Below, one piece after another: positions 27,724-34,583 of a stretch of DNA of 41,372 bases. The stretch covers positions 1-41,372 of IMG/VR virus record IMGVR_UViG_3300017752_000037, one strand, 5' to 3'. Positions within the stretch are counted from its first letter, which is position 1. Every line of letters begins with the position of its first letter. Origin of the DNA: a virus. The notes under the pieces were generated by a model that saw only the letters and a list, made by a program, of their open reading frames with translations, searched no databases and had not been told where the DNA came from. The position numbers and the translations under genes were made by a program.

Positions 27724-28061
27724 TAAAACCTACTTCGTACTTTATATCCATAATTGTTTTGTATAATCTCTTTAAGAATTTGTGTATTAGTACCGTCTGG
27801 CATTTGTATATTTTGTTCTACACCTAGAGCATTGCCTGGTTCGTTAGTTCTTTCTGTATTTCTAAAAACATCTTGCATTTCACCTATGTTAGGTATACCA
27901 CCTGTTGTTGTTGTTTCTCTTTTAACAGCGTCAATACCTGCTTGTTGTTGTGCTCTGCCACCATACTCATCATCAGGTATAGCTTTCAAATCTGCATAAG
28001 CACCATCTAATTTTGTATCTGTATTTTGGGTTAACTTACTTGGTTTTCTACCACCTGGCAT
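27723..28061 (-). CDS. Small head-region protein
   Basis: About 112 aa, starting at MPGGRKPSKLTQ. Of the ATGs at 28070, 28067 and 28061, the last has the best spacing (9 nt) from the AAGGAG motif; the earlier ones are too close. The protein is hydrophilic, with a Thr run (TTTTGG) and a helical C-terminal end. Its stop overlaps the giant gene's ATG (TAATG). It lies two genes after the portal and may be a head-completion or connector-associated protein. Family not recognised. Confidence 0.5.
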   Translation of the reverse strand: MPGGRKPSKLTQNTDTKLDGAYADLKAIPDDEYGGRAQQQAGIDAVKRETTTTGGIPNIGEMQDVFRNTERTNEPGNALGVEQNIQMPDGTNTQILKEIIQNNYGYKVRSRF

Positions 28062-28287
28062 CGTCATCATCTCCTTCTGGTTTTTCTATATCCAAACTTA
28101 AATTAATATTAATCCACAATCCAGGAATAGATGTAGGTAATATATATGCACCTATAGGTACTTCTCTAGACGCAAACATTTCTCTAATTAAAATTGGCGT
28201 ATCGTCTAAGTCAACATTTACAGTATCAGACCAATCTTCACCGTTAATTATATCATAAAATATTTTATTAATTATTTCTTCATCCAA
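28048..28287 (-). CDS. Hypothetical protein after the portal
   Basis: 79 aa, acidic (DEEIINKIFYDIINGEDWSD; C-terminal EKPEGDDDDARW) with beta-prone middle strands (VPIGAYILPTSIPGLWININ). It overlaps the portal gene end (28280) and the next gene start. Its place suggests a small connector or portal-associated factor. Unknown family. Confidence 0.5.
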   Translation of the reverse strand: MDEEIINKIFYDIINGEDWSDTVNVDLDDTPILIREMFASREVPIGAYILPTSIPGLWININLSLDIEKPEGDDDDARW

Positions 28288-30058
28288 GAGGACCTCCTTG
28301 TGGTGGACCTCCTTGTGGTGGAGCTCCTGCTAAACCTGCTAACACAGATGCTATATCTGGTTCTCCTTGTGGTACAGGTCCTAATCCTTGTTGTGTTAAT
28401 GCTTCTTCTTGTGGTGACATAGCAGGTTCTTCAGGAGTATAGAATTTATCTAATATGTCAGAAATTTTTTGTGGATTTTTACGAATCTCAATAGCAGCCA
28501 TAGTAGCTTTAGGATTACCTTGTGCTGCTTGTGCCATTAATGATTCAAACAAAACTGTTTCTGCTTTTTCTTTATTAACTCGTTGTTGTATTTTTGTTAT
28601 ATCTTCTAAGCCATCCATGTTTTCTTGTAATGTTTGTGTGTCAATAATTCCTTGTTGTTTTAATTGCAACCCTGTAATTATTTTTTGTGGCTCATCAAAT
28701 CCTGCCATTACTCCATACACTCTTCTAGTTTTGTACATTTCTTTTATGTCAGTGCTAGGTGTATAAGATTCTTTAAAAGCTGTACCTTTGTGCATACCTG
28801 CCATAGGTTTTCTTAAATCCCCAAACAAGCTGTCATCATACTCTAATCTTTTAGAATCTAATTCCTCTAAAGCATCTGCAAGAACACTTTGATATTCTCT
28901 AACATGCAAAGAAGCAGATTGTCCTAGTTCCTCTAATCCTCTACCAGTAACAAAACTGTTAGGAGATTGACCATCATCAGCAACTGGATATGATGCACCA
29001 AGTCTTAAATGTCTTTCAAGTCTATCTACTTGTTGAAATAATTGATATGGTAGATTGTTGACTGGCTTAGACACTGAAGAGCCTGGAGCCATGTAGTTTA
29101 CGGCAAATCTACCTTTACGGTATTTACCTGATTCTATTTCTCCAACAATATTTGTTTCTGTAAACACTGCATCTTCCATAGCAATAGTTCCAAGAATATT
29201 TATTTTTGCCATGTTAGCCATAAGTCCTGTTATGTGTTGGAACTGACTTTGTAATTGGTCAAACGAATATCGTTTAGCTACAACAAAACAAGGTCCTGAC
29301 CTTAACGGATTAGGCATAAAATCTATTGTCTTACGGTTTTCTGGTAAGTAAACATAAGTACCATCACCATTCATAAACTCAACAACAACTTTTCCATACC
29401 CTGTAGAGTTAGACCAACTACCGTTTCTAGAACCTGTAGTTAATAAAACTGAGTAAGGGTCAACTTGTCCATCCTCATCTTTTTCATAAATATATTTTTT
29501 AGCATTGGGATATTGTTTAGCTAATGTATCGTGTGGCACACGAGATATAATTGCTAGTTCGTCTGGTTGTTGGTCATTACCAAAGTTACCAGGAAAACAA
29601 GTAAAGGGGTCTCTTAATTGTGCGTAAGGATAAGGATTACCGTCTTTATCTTTTTTGTGATTTATAACCCATACAACAAAACCATAACCAGGTAGCCATC
29701 TACCTACTTGTGGTAATTGCATATTAAGTTTTTGAAAACCATCGTAAGAATTTACTATGCGTTCTAGTTTTTCAGATTTTTTTCTAGCTCTTTCTGAATC
29801 TTTTTCGTTTACTATATCTACTTTTAAATCAGGACTACGCCCTAGTTTTTGTGCAAATCGTTCTAACGCTGTTAAAAATAAATTAGGTGCAGGTAATTCG
29901 TGGTATTCCACATCAACGCTTTTGCCTAGCAAAGCTGTTACTGCTGCTTCTCCACCATTCATAATATCTCTAATACGAGACCTATCAACTGAAGCGTCAT
30001 TGTTTATACTTCTTAGGTAATCTATTCTGTCATAAATTTCATCGTTATTTAAAGGCAC
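28280..30058 (-). CDS. Portal protein
   Basis: 592 aa. The gene is directly downstream of terminase, with one base between them. Content fits portal proteins: an N-terminal helical clip (YDRIDYLRSINNDASVDRSR), wing-type strands, RSGPCFVVAKRYSFDQLQSQ and GMHKGTAFKESYTP, and a helical C-terminal barrel. The tail is Gly/Pro/Gln-rich (GAPPQGGPPQGGPLG), encoded by a short direct repeat. It forms the dodecameric DNA channel at one capsid vertex. The identification rests on gene order and length more than on a single motif. Confidence 0.75.
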   Translation of the reverse strand: MPLNNDEIYDRIDYLRSINNDASVDRSRIRDIMNGGEAAVTALLGKSVDVEYHELPAPNLFLTALERFAQKLGRSPDLKVDIVNEKDSERARKKSEKLERIVNSYDGFQKLNMQLPQVGRWLPGYGFVVWVINHKKDKDGNPYPYAQLRDPFTCFPGNFGNDQQPDELAIISRVPHDTLAKQYPNAKKYIYEKDEDGQVDPYSVLLTTGSRNGSWSNSTGYGKVVVEFMNGDGTYVYLPENRKTIDFMPNPLRSGPCFVVAKRYSFDQLQSQFQHITGLMANMAKINILGTIAMEDAVFTETNIVGEIESGKYRKGRFAVNYMAPGSSVSKPVNNLPYQLFQQVDRLERHLRLGASYPVADDGQSPNSFVTGRGLEELGQSASLHVREYQSVLADALEELDSKRLEYDDSLFGDLRKPMAGMHKGTAFKESYTPSTDIKEMYKTRRVYGVMAGFDEPQKIITGLQLKQQGIIDTQTLQENMDGLEDITKIQQRVNKEKAETVLFESLMAQAAQGNPKATMAAIEIRKNPQKISDILDKFYTPEEPAMSPQEEALTQQGLGPVPQGEPDIASVLAGLAGAPPQGGPPQGGPLG

Positions 30059-30059
30059 T

Positions 30060-31982
30060 TTATCTCCATGTATCTACATCCATATTACTAGGTTCGTAAC
30101 CAGAAAAGCTAGGAGTATAATCATGACCCAGTTCTGCGAACCGTTCTTTTTGCATACGCCTAATAGCTCTTAGTGGAAACCAACTAGCCATTACTATGTC
30201 AGTCTTTGTACCTATAGACTTGCTTCTGTTTTTAGCAGAACTAAAATACACTAACTGACTTGTATATAAGTTTACCTTCTCTTGTGCTTCAAAGCTAAGA
30301 TATGGCAAAGAAATTATTTTTTCTTGAAACATTGGTCTCATAGCTGTAACTCCATACAAAGGGTCAAATTTATTGTTATGAGTTTGATGTCCTTCTAAAA
30401 ACACACCATGAGCAGAAGCAAATTCTCTTATGCTTCTATCTTGTCGTATTGCTTTCTGAAAACCATTTTCTTCTATAACCCAGTGAGAACAATTATATTT
30501 TTTCCACCAATCTTTAATAACATCTAGTGCTTGTGGTATACCACCACCCAAACTGTTATTCATATCTACCATAGATAATTTATTTGTTTCGGAATCGTAT
30601 GCCCACAAAAAAGCAGCTTGATAGCCAGTAGAGGCAGGGTCAAGTCCTGCAATTAACCTAACTCCTGCAGGTATCTGCCCTATATCCCTCTTCTGGTCTC
30701 TACACTCTTCTATCTCTACTCTGTCAAATAATGCAAGACCATCTGGCATAGCTACATTAAGATATACCATTTCGTATATAGCTCTACCACCTGTAGTTTC
30801 TGCAGCTCGTTTTCTATCCATTAACCACTTGTAAGTTCTTTTGCTTGACCACAACATACAATCAACATGGTCTCCTTCATCCCAGTCAGGCAAAGTACAA
30901 CCTGTATCATGTGCTTCTTCTACTGTTGTTATCCATGATTCGTTTTCTAAAAGATGTGAATACAAATCGTCATAGTGTTGTCTTGAACCTATTACAACCA
31001 TAGCTGTATGTTCCTCTTTACGACTAGACAATGTTGTTGTCCACCAGTTTCTTGTGTTGTCTCTAGACGCAGGTTGCATAGTAGAACTGTGGTCTTCAAT
31101 GTCATCTGCAATTATTATGTCACAGTCACGAGATAAAATTTTACCTCCTCGACCTATACCTACCATTGTCGGACTTTTAATACCAGTAACAGTTCTTGTA
31201 CCTACAGTAAACTCTGTAGATGACCACGCTTTACCACTTCTGTTTTGTGGTTTAAATTTTGCACCTGGACCACATATCTCTTCTACTAATAATTCATTGT
31301 TTTCTAATTGGTCCATAACAGAAGATACAGAGTTCTTAGCTATGTCTTCGTTACCACCAACCCACAATATTCTTATGTTCGGATTATTACAGATAAGCCA
31401 GACAGTAAAATGTATAAGTAGTTCTGTTTTACCGTGTCTCGGTGGTGAGAGAATCATGTGTTGTTGACCATTTTCTATTGCTTTCAAAATAGACTTAATC
31501 CATTCTATATGAAAGTCTGCTGTCTCAAAAGCTATGCCCTGTTCTGTCTGAAAGTACCTGTCTCTAAATTCTTTAAAACCTTCTAAAGTTATTTCTTTTT
31601 TTGTTACAGGTTCCCAGTTTTTTTGTTGTTCTATAGTTTCTAAATCTTCTATGTAGGCATTGTATGCCATAGACACTGCAGCAACTGATGTTTCTAAAAC
31701 ACGAGCTACATCAGATAAAGTCATTTTCTTTTTTAAAATATTTTCAGCTAAACCAGATTCTTTTAAATCTTCGTATACTTTACCTCTACGAGTTTGTACA
31801 TTTTTTTTCTGGCTAGGTATATCAAGTTTATCATCAACTTGTGTCCATTCTTTACCTGCTTGTTTAGCTCTAGCTTTTTGTTTGTTGACTCTGTTGCGAC
31901 ATCGTTCACTACAGAACTTTCTTGCTTTAGCAGGTAGTACTTTGTGACATCCACCTGCATAACATAATTGTTTATCTACCAT
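30060..31982 (-). CDS. terL: Terminase large subunit with N-terminal zinc finger and HTH
   Basis: 640 aa from ATG 31982, which overlaps the previous stop (ATGGTAG); a TTG at 31997 would add 5 residues. The ATPase domain has Walker A SPPRHGKT (179-186) and Walker B CDIIIADDIED (287-297). The nuclease part has LIAGLDPAS (D448), WVIEEN (E504/E505) and KTDIVMASW (D595), the expected acidic set. Unusually, residues 1-31 hold a C-x4-C-x11-C-x3-C zinc finger, and about 87-111 an HTH-like segment (TLSDVARVLETSVAAVSMAY). Such DNA-recognition modules normally belong to the small subunit, and no separate small terminase was found. It packages DNA into the procapsid. Confidence 0.88.
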   Translation of the reverse strand: MVDKQLCYAGGCHKVLPAKARKFCSERCRNRVNKQKARAKQAGKEWTQVDDKLDIPSQKKNVQTRRGKVYEDLKESGLAENILKKKMTLSDVARVLETSVAAVSMAYNAYIEDLETIEQQKNWEPVTKKEITLEGFKEFRDRYFQTEQGIAFETADFHIEWIKSILKAIENGQQHMILSPPRHGKTELLIHFTVWLICNNPNIRILWVGGNEDIAKNSVSSVMDQLENNELLVEEICGPGAKFKPQNRSGKAWSSTEFTVGTRTVTGIKSPTMVGIGRGGKILSRDCDIIIADDIEDHSSTMQPASRDNTRNWWTTTLSSRKEEHTAMVVIGSRQHYDDLYSHLLENESWITTVEEAHDTGCTLPDWDEGDHVDCMLWSSKRTYKWLMDRKRAAETTGGRAIYEMVYLNVAMPDGLALFDRVEIEECRDQKRDIGQIPAGVRLIAGLDPASTGYQAAFLWAYDSETNKLSMVDMNNSLGGGIPQALDVIKDWWKKYNCSHWVIEENGFQKAIRQDRSIREFASAHGVFLEGHQTHNNKFDPLYGVTAMRPMFQEKIISLPYLSFEAQEKVNLYTSQLVYFSSAKNRSKSIGTKTDIVMASWFPLRAIRRMQKERFAELGHDYTPSFSGYEPSNMDVDTWR

Positions 31983-32233
31983 GCCTTGCAAGACCAATAT
32001 CTTGCTGTGGTTTTGTCTGTTGCAGTATCACAGTTGTGTCTTGCTCTAAAAGATTTTCTTGCTCCTGGGTTGTTTTTTCGTATAGCCATGTTTGGGTCAC
32101 CAAACATTACTTTGACTACTTTGTCACCCTTAGTAACATATACTTTAGATTTTTTTCTACCATACCCTGGTTCACCCTTACCTATTGCAGAAGGCGAATT
32201 TAACTTAACTGATTTACCTTGGTATGTTGCCAT
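31976..32233 (-). CDS. Small basic protein with ARHNCD...ARYWSCKxW motif
   Basis: 85 aa, very basic. The C-terminal block (RKSFRARHNCDTATDKTTAR then YWSCKAW) is a widespread but uncharacterised motif in marine phages, with two cysteines and a histidine that could bind metal. Middle residues KVYVTKGDKVVKVMFGDPN form a small beta unit. It sits immediately before terminase with an overlapping ATGGTAG junction, as part of a cluster of basic proteins. Probable virion or DNA-binding role (inference). Confidence 0.65.
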   Translation of the reverse strand: MATYQGKSVKLNSPSAIGKGEPGYGRKKSKVYVTKGDKVVKVMFGDPNMAIRKNNPGARKSFRARHNCDTATDKTTARYWSCKAW

Positions 32234-32361
32234 TATCTTTTCTTTGTTTTATATAAACGCTTACTATTTTTACTATGTTTTTTTCCTGAATGGATTTGTC
32301 CATTAGGCATTTTGTGGTGAGAGCCTTTAAACTCTTTACCTGCTTTTGTATATACTTTCAT
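32233..32361 (-). CDS. Very basic 42-aa protein
   Basis: 42 aa, 14 of them Lys or Arg, with six His: MKVYTKAGKEFKG, SHHKMPNGQIHSGKKHSKNS, KRLYKTKKR. The HKMPNGxxHxGxxH core is recurrent in marine phage genomes. It is TAATG-coupled to the next gene and overlaps the previous stop (ATGA). Likely nucleic-acid-binding; the exact role is unknown. Confidence 0.55.
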   Translation of the reverse strand: MKVYTKAGKEFKGSHHKMPNGQIHSGKKHSKNSKRLYKTKKR

Positions 32362-32495
32362 TTTTTCTTTTTAGGAAAACCTTTTTTCATATTGGCATAC
32401 GCCTTAGGTGAGATAGTAGAGTTTTTCTTTGACCTACTTGTACCTGCTTTTTTTCTTTTGTTCATATTGTGATACAAACCTTTTTTAGCAGCCAT
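32358..32495 (-). CDS. Very basic 45-aa protein
   Basis: 45 aa starting MAAKKGLYHNMNKRKKAG and ending SPKAYANMKKGFPKKKK. This GLYxNxxxRKKAG...KAYxxMKKGFPKKK pattern is familiar from many marine phage genomes near terminase, but has no assigned function. It overlaps the next ORF by ATGA. It may condense DNA in the head or guide packaging (inference). Confidence 0.6.
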   Translation of the reverse strand: MAAKKGLYHNMNKRKKAGTSRSKKNSTISPKAYANMKKGFPKKKK

Positions 32496-32510
32496 TAGTA
32501 CATACCTCGT

Positions 32511-32678
32511 TTACTCTTCCTCTTGGGGCTGTATTTTTTCTTTTTTCCTTTTTTGCCTATTGGCATCATATCTCCTAAGTTTTTTCTTATACTCTGTACA
32601 ACCTAGGTTAGCACAATATTTCCATTTCCGAATAAACTTCAGACGGTTATTACAAAGTTTGCAATCTTTAATAAGCAT
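32511..32678 (-). CDS. Small zinc-finger protein, first gene of the late operon
   Basis: From ATG 32678 it encodes 55 aa; a TTG at 32699 would add 7. It has CKLC then YCANLGC (C-x2-C ... C-x4-C) and a basic tail (KKKLRRYDANRQKRKKEKI). This resembles the zinc finger at the terminase N-terminus. It is the first gene after an intrinsic terminator and could be a small DNA-binding packaging factor or regulator. Function unknown. Confidence 0.55.
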   Translation of the reverse strand: MLIKDCKLCNNRLKFIRKWKYCANLGCTEYKKKLRRYDANRQKRKKEKIQPQEEE

Positions 32679-32691
32679 TAAATCAGTATAG

Positions 32692-32721
32692 TAAAACAAA
32701 ACCCTCTCGGACAGAAAGGGT
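32692..32721 (-). terminator. Intrinsic terminator in the late leader, just before the first gene
   Basis: On the minus strand ACCCTTTC-TGTCC-GAGAGGGT forms an 8-bp stem with a 5-nt loop (one G-U), followed at once by a T-rich run (TTTGTTTTA). It lies immediately upstream of the first late gene, so without antitermination it should block the operon from the 32.9 kb promoter. If the TTG start were used, its U-run would overlap the coding start. Confidence 0.65.
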
Positions 32722-32826
32722 CTTATTTACCTTGTACAGAGTGTCATCTGTTATTCTATTGTGCTTGTATTGTAAGTTACTTATAAATTTATGTAGGTGT
32801 AAAAAAAATTTTTATGTCTAGCCTCT

Positions 32827-32910
32827 CCCTCACTTGCGTGAGGGGTCGACTAACAAACAAAGAAGGGGAAGCTATGTGAATAGCCATCTTCTGAATCACT
32901 ATAAAGTGAT
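32827..32910 (-). promoter_or_regulatory. Structured late-operon leader with three perfect hairpins
   Basis: Reading the minus strand from the predicted start near 32910: ATCACT-TTAT-AGTGAT (32910-32895), GCTAT-TCAC-ATAGC (32884-32871) and CCCTCAC-GCAA-GTGAGGG (32844-32827, a C(GCAA)G tetraloop). A T-rich run of about 13 nt follows near 32812-32798. The first hairpin falls right at the predicted 5' end. Together with the terminator 130 nt further on, this looks like a regulatory RNA leader, possibly a cis-acting antiterminator. The stems are direct observations; the function is inferred. Confidence 0.5.
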
Positions 32911-32916
32911 GTTCTT

Positions 32917-32944
32917 AGTATACCATATATTGTGTATATACAAG
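32917..32944 (-). promoter_or_regulatory. Main leftward late promoter
   Basis: On the minus strand: -35 CTTGTA (32944-32939), 16-nt spacer and extended -10 TGG plus TATACT (32925-32917). The spacer carries an imperfect inverted repeat (ACACAATATATGG) that corresponds to the perfect one at 12.58 kb. The near-identity of the two sites, both at gaps ahead of leftward genes, is the main support. Host sigma70-type recognition is expected, as no phage polymerase was seen. Confidence 0.68.
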
Positions 32945-32950
32945 TAAAAC

Positions 32951-33015
32951 TGATGGGATTCTTGAGTTAGGCGTAAGCGAAAGGAGGAAACTCTTACTAT
33001 ACAAAAACCCCATCA
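32951..33015. other. Structured intergenic element closed by a 7-bp stem
   Basis: TGATGGG (32951-32957) pairs with CCCATCA (33009-33015). Inside, GAGTT pairs with AACTC around a purine-rich loop that contains AAGGAGG. On the minus strand it lies between two TGGTATACT elements and is followed by TTTTAC. Function unknown. It could be an operator region, a small RNA or a terminator of upstream transcription. Confidence 0.35.
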
Positions 33016-33019
33016 AAAA

Positions 33020-33029
33020 AAGTATACCA
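33020..33029 (-). promoter_or_regulatory. Third TGGTATACT element (possible tandem late promoter)
   Basis: The minus strand reads ATGGTATACT, the same extended -10 as the two late promoters, about 100 nt upstream of the main one. The -35 region is poor and the operator repeat is absent. It may be a secondary or activator-dependent start. Confidence 0.35.
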
Positions 33030-33040
33030 TAGAAAAAATA

Positions 33041-33129
33041 CCTGCTATAGTAGAACTACAAGCAAAGGTTTCTTCCTGCTTTTAGAAAAGAAATCTTGAC
33101 AATTACAGTCAATAAAGTGGATTAGCAGG
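33041..33129 (+). ncRNA. Candidate four-arm structured RNA
   Basis: CCTGCTA (33041-33047) pairs with TAGCAGG (33123-33129). Inside are a short TAGT/ACTA arm, a 10-bp arm AAGGTTTCTT/AAGAAATCTT (33065-33097, one G-U) and a TTGAC/GTCAA arm with a 7-nt loop (33096-33112). A second CCTGCT at 33075-33080 could compete for the same partner, giving two alternative folds. It resembles a cloverleaf but lacks tRNA consensus bases. Existence as a transcript is unproven. Confidence 0.35.
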
Positions 33130-33132
33130 ACC

Positions 33133-33213
33133 ATGGTAACTAGGGTAAAAGCCTATTACTTCATATATTACAATAAGTCATTAAATGGTTTGTTATCGGT
33201 TTGGGAGGGATGA
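33133..33213 (+). CDS. Possible 26-aa peptide
   Basis: ATG at 33133 opens a 26-codon frame, MVTRVKAYYFIYYNKSLNGL and so on, ending with TGA exactly where a terminator hairpin starts. Only a weak AGG precedes it. It is the only plausible ORF in the 0.9 kb divergent region. Low confidence. Confidence 0.2.
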   Translation: MVTRVKAYYFIYYNKSLNGLLSVWEG

Positions 33214-33240
33214 CACAGGGTTAGCTGTGTTTATCTTTTA
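33213..33240 (+). terminator. Rightward terminator-like hairpin in the divergent region
   Basis: ACACAG-GGTTAG-CTGTGT (33213-33230) is followed by TTATCTTTTA on the plus strand. The 6-bp stem and imperfect U-run suggest a weak intrinsic terminator. With the upstream structured element it would define a short rightward transcript of roughly 200 nt. Confidence 0.4.
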
Positions 33241-33363
33241 CTTTATTACTATAACTATATATAGTACATACTACATCTAGTACCACTACATGTTGTACCA
33301 CATTACTGCAGTGTAAATCAATAGATTTAACAGCATATTTTTAGCGTCTACATATAATATAAT

Positions 33364-33461
33364 ATAGGGGGCGACATTGAACCCCCACCTAATTAATGCA
33401 ACAATAATTTAATTATGTTGCGTTGGGTTACATACATAAATATAGAAATACTAATGCAACA
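33364..33461. promoter_or_regulatory. Inverted and direct repeats upstream of the early operon
   Basis: A GGGGG/CCCCC hairpin (33367-33386) is followed by a 24-bp near-palindrome, GCAACA...TGTTGC (33398-33421), with TAATT/AATTA inside. TAATGCAACA occurs twice in direct orientation (33394 and 33452). Such clustered repeats in the only long non-coding region are typical of regulator operators or of an origin. Between here and the early gene the sequence is AT-rich (TATAAT-like at 33560-33580) with no clear -35. Confidence 0.4.
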
Positions 33462-33617
33462 TAATAATATATAATGGTATCGTTCTGTCCTAGGTTGTAC
33501 TAAATTTAAACGATAACTAAGGGGGGTATGACTGTTAATAATTTATCTTATATATAGCTTGTATAATTTATAATGTATAGTAGAGTAGACATATAAACAA
33601 ACAAAGGAAAGAATACT

Positions 33618-33797
33618 ATGGAAAATACAGAGATAGTTAAAGAGTTAAACGACATATTAAAACTGGCTAGTAATTGGTTACCTGATATGAAATATCAAAC
33701 TCTAAAGGATGACCTTGAACAGTCAGCACTAGATTATATCCAACGCTCAGCAGACTATAAGCAAAAGAAACTAAGTGATTTACTAAATAAAGATTAG
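33618..33797 (+). CDS. Hypothetical early protein, 59 aa
   Basis: 59 aa, helical and charged (MENTEIVKELNDILKLASNW ... YKQKKLSDLLNKD). No cysteine, membrane segment or known motif. It has a good AAAGGAAAG Shine-Dalgarno in the recurrent ACAAACAAAGG context used by early genes. First gene of the rightward arm. Function unknown. Confidence 0.6.
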   Translation: MENTEIVKELNDILKLASNWLPDMKYQTLKDDLEQSALDYIQRSADYKQKKLSDLLNKD

Positions 33798-33802
33798 TAA
33801 TT

Positions 33803-33851
33803 ATCTAACTGCCCACTTAGTAGTGGGTAGATAGATACTTATATAAGTATC
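33803..33851. promoter_or_regulatory. Two stacked hairpins/palindromes between early genes
   Basis: ATCTA and CCCACT pair with AGTGGG and TAGAT (33803-33832), followed two bases later by the perfect 18-bp palindrome GATACTTATATAAGTATC (33834-33851). The latter ends 10 nt before the GGAG of the next gene. It could be a repressor operator or an mRNA stem controlling translation. Confidence 0.5.
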
Positions 33852-33873
33852 ATAAACAAAGGAGAATACAACA

Positions 33874-34014
33874 ATGAAATATAAATGCTGGTGCTGTAAG
33901 TTACAGGGTATCAATAACGAAGTAGAGATAGAAGATGAATTGTGTAATGACTGTTCGCTAGGTATATGCGAAACTGAGCAAAAATATTATAATGGTGAAG
34001 GTCTTTATGTGTAG
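33874..34014 (+). CDS. Mini zinc-ribbon protein, 46 aa
   Basis: 46 aa with KCWCC near the N-terminus and LCNDC about 24 residues later, a plausible zinc ribbon, plus another Cys (GICE). Strong AAAGGAGAA Shine-Dalgarno. It overlaps the next, similar 30-aa gene by 8 bases. Probably a small DNA- or protein-binding early regulator of host functions (inference). Confidence 0.6.
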   Translation: MKYKCWCCKLQGINNEVEIEDELCNDCSLGICETEQKYYNGEGLYV

Positions 34015-34099
34015 ATATTGTTTCAAAATGGAAGATGAAAACATCAACTTCTTTATTTGTAATGATTGCTTTAATAAAAAAAAGAAGGAGAGAAACTAA
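34007..34099 (+). CDS. Mini zinc-ribbon protein, 30 aa
   Basis: 30 aa: MCRYCFKMEDENINFFICND, then CFNKKKKERN. It has two CxxC pairs 12-13 residues apart and a basic tail. The ICNDC/LCNDC similarity to the overlapping upstream ORF suggests a tandem duplication. Its start lies inside the previous gene (8-nt overlap). Its 3' end holds the AAGGAG used by the next gene. Function unknown. Confidence 0.5.
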   Translation: MCRYCFKMEDENINFFICNDCFNKKKKERN

Positions 34100-34101
34100 A
34101 A

Positions 34102-34548
34102 ATGGAAGAAACAAAGACTGTTAATAATACATTAGCAATAAGACCGTCAGCAGATGACCAGACAGAATTGTTTGAGCATACATTAATTCAAGGGAGTAAA
34201 TACTTTACTTTAGCAAATCGTAAATGGTTTAATGCTAAGATAAAAAGAATTGGATTTGTAGATACTAAAAGCAATCACGGAAATCTATTTAATATATATG
34301 GTCATGGTATCTATGAAAGTAGTGACTTAATCCTAGCATTAGAAGAGAGTGAAGACTTTCACCACGAGAAGCAGTATAAAATTATATTAGTAGACGGTAA
34401 AAATATACTTTACTTCTCACAAAATCTAAAAGATGCAGATTATTATAACCACTACAACGATGTGAAGGCAGACTTTGAATATCTACTTGATAGATTCAAG
34501 GGGAGCGTTTCATATAATCACAAGCACAAACTCTATTTTAATAAATAG
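34102..34548 (+). CDS. Hypothetical early protein, 148 aa
   Basis: 148 aa, soluble, mixed alpha/beta. Visible segments: KYFTLANRKWFNAKIKRIGF, NIYGHGIYESSDLILALEES, YKIILVDGKNILYFSQNL. The Shine-Dalgarno AAGGAG is inside the 30-aa ORF upstream. Transcription ends at a strong terminator 40 nt downstream. No family recognised; likely an early host-takeover protein by position only. Confidence 0.6.
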   Translation: MEETKTVNNTLAIRPSADDQTELFEHTLIQGSKYFTLANRKWFNAKIKRIGFVDTKSNHGNLFNIYGHGIYESSDLILALEESEDFHHEKQYKIILVDGKNILYFSQNLKDADYYNHYNDVKADFEYLLDRFKGSVSYNHKHKLYFNK

Positions 34549-34583
34549 ATAGTCGTATACCTGCCCTTTGTTATACGATACCA

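Noticed and set aside
32874-32879. ATG-TGA start-stop after a strong Shine-Dalgarno as a regulatory minimal ORF
   Set aside because: It falls inside a minus-strand leader hairpin whose pairing explains the sequence. Without conservation data the match may be chance.
32949-33015. Hammerhead ribozyme (ACTGATGG near a GAAA)
   Set aside because: The CUGAUGA core is not intact, and no stem arrangement places GAAA and a cleavage site correctly.
33041-33129. tRNA gene (cloverleaf-like fold)
   Set aside because: The arm with a 7-nt loop lacks the TTCRA consensus and is separated from the closing stem by about 10 nt. No D-loop GG or normal anticodon loop is seen.
33096-33129. Rightward promoter at TTGACA (33096)
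   Set aside because: The -35 is perfect, but no acceptable -10 lies 16-18 nt downstream, and the hexamer forms part of a stem.
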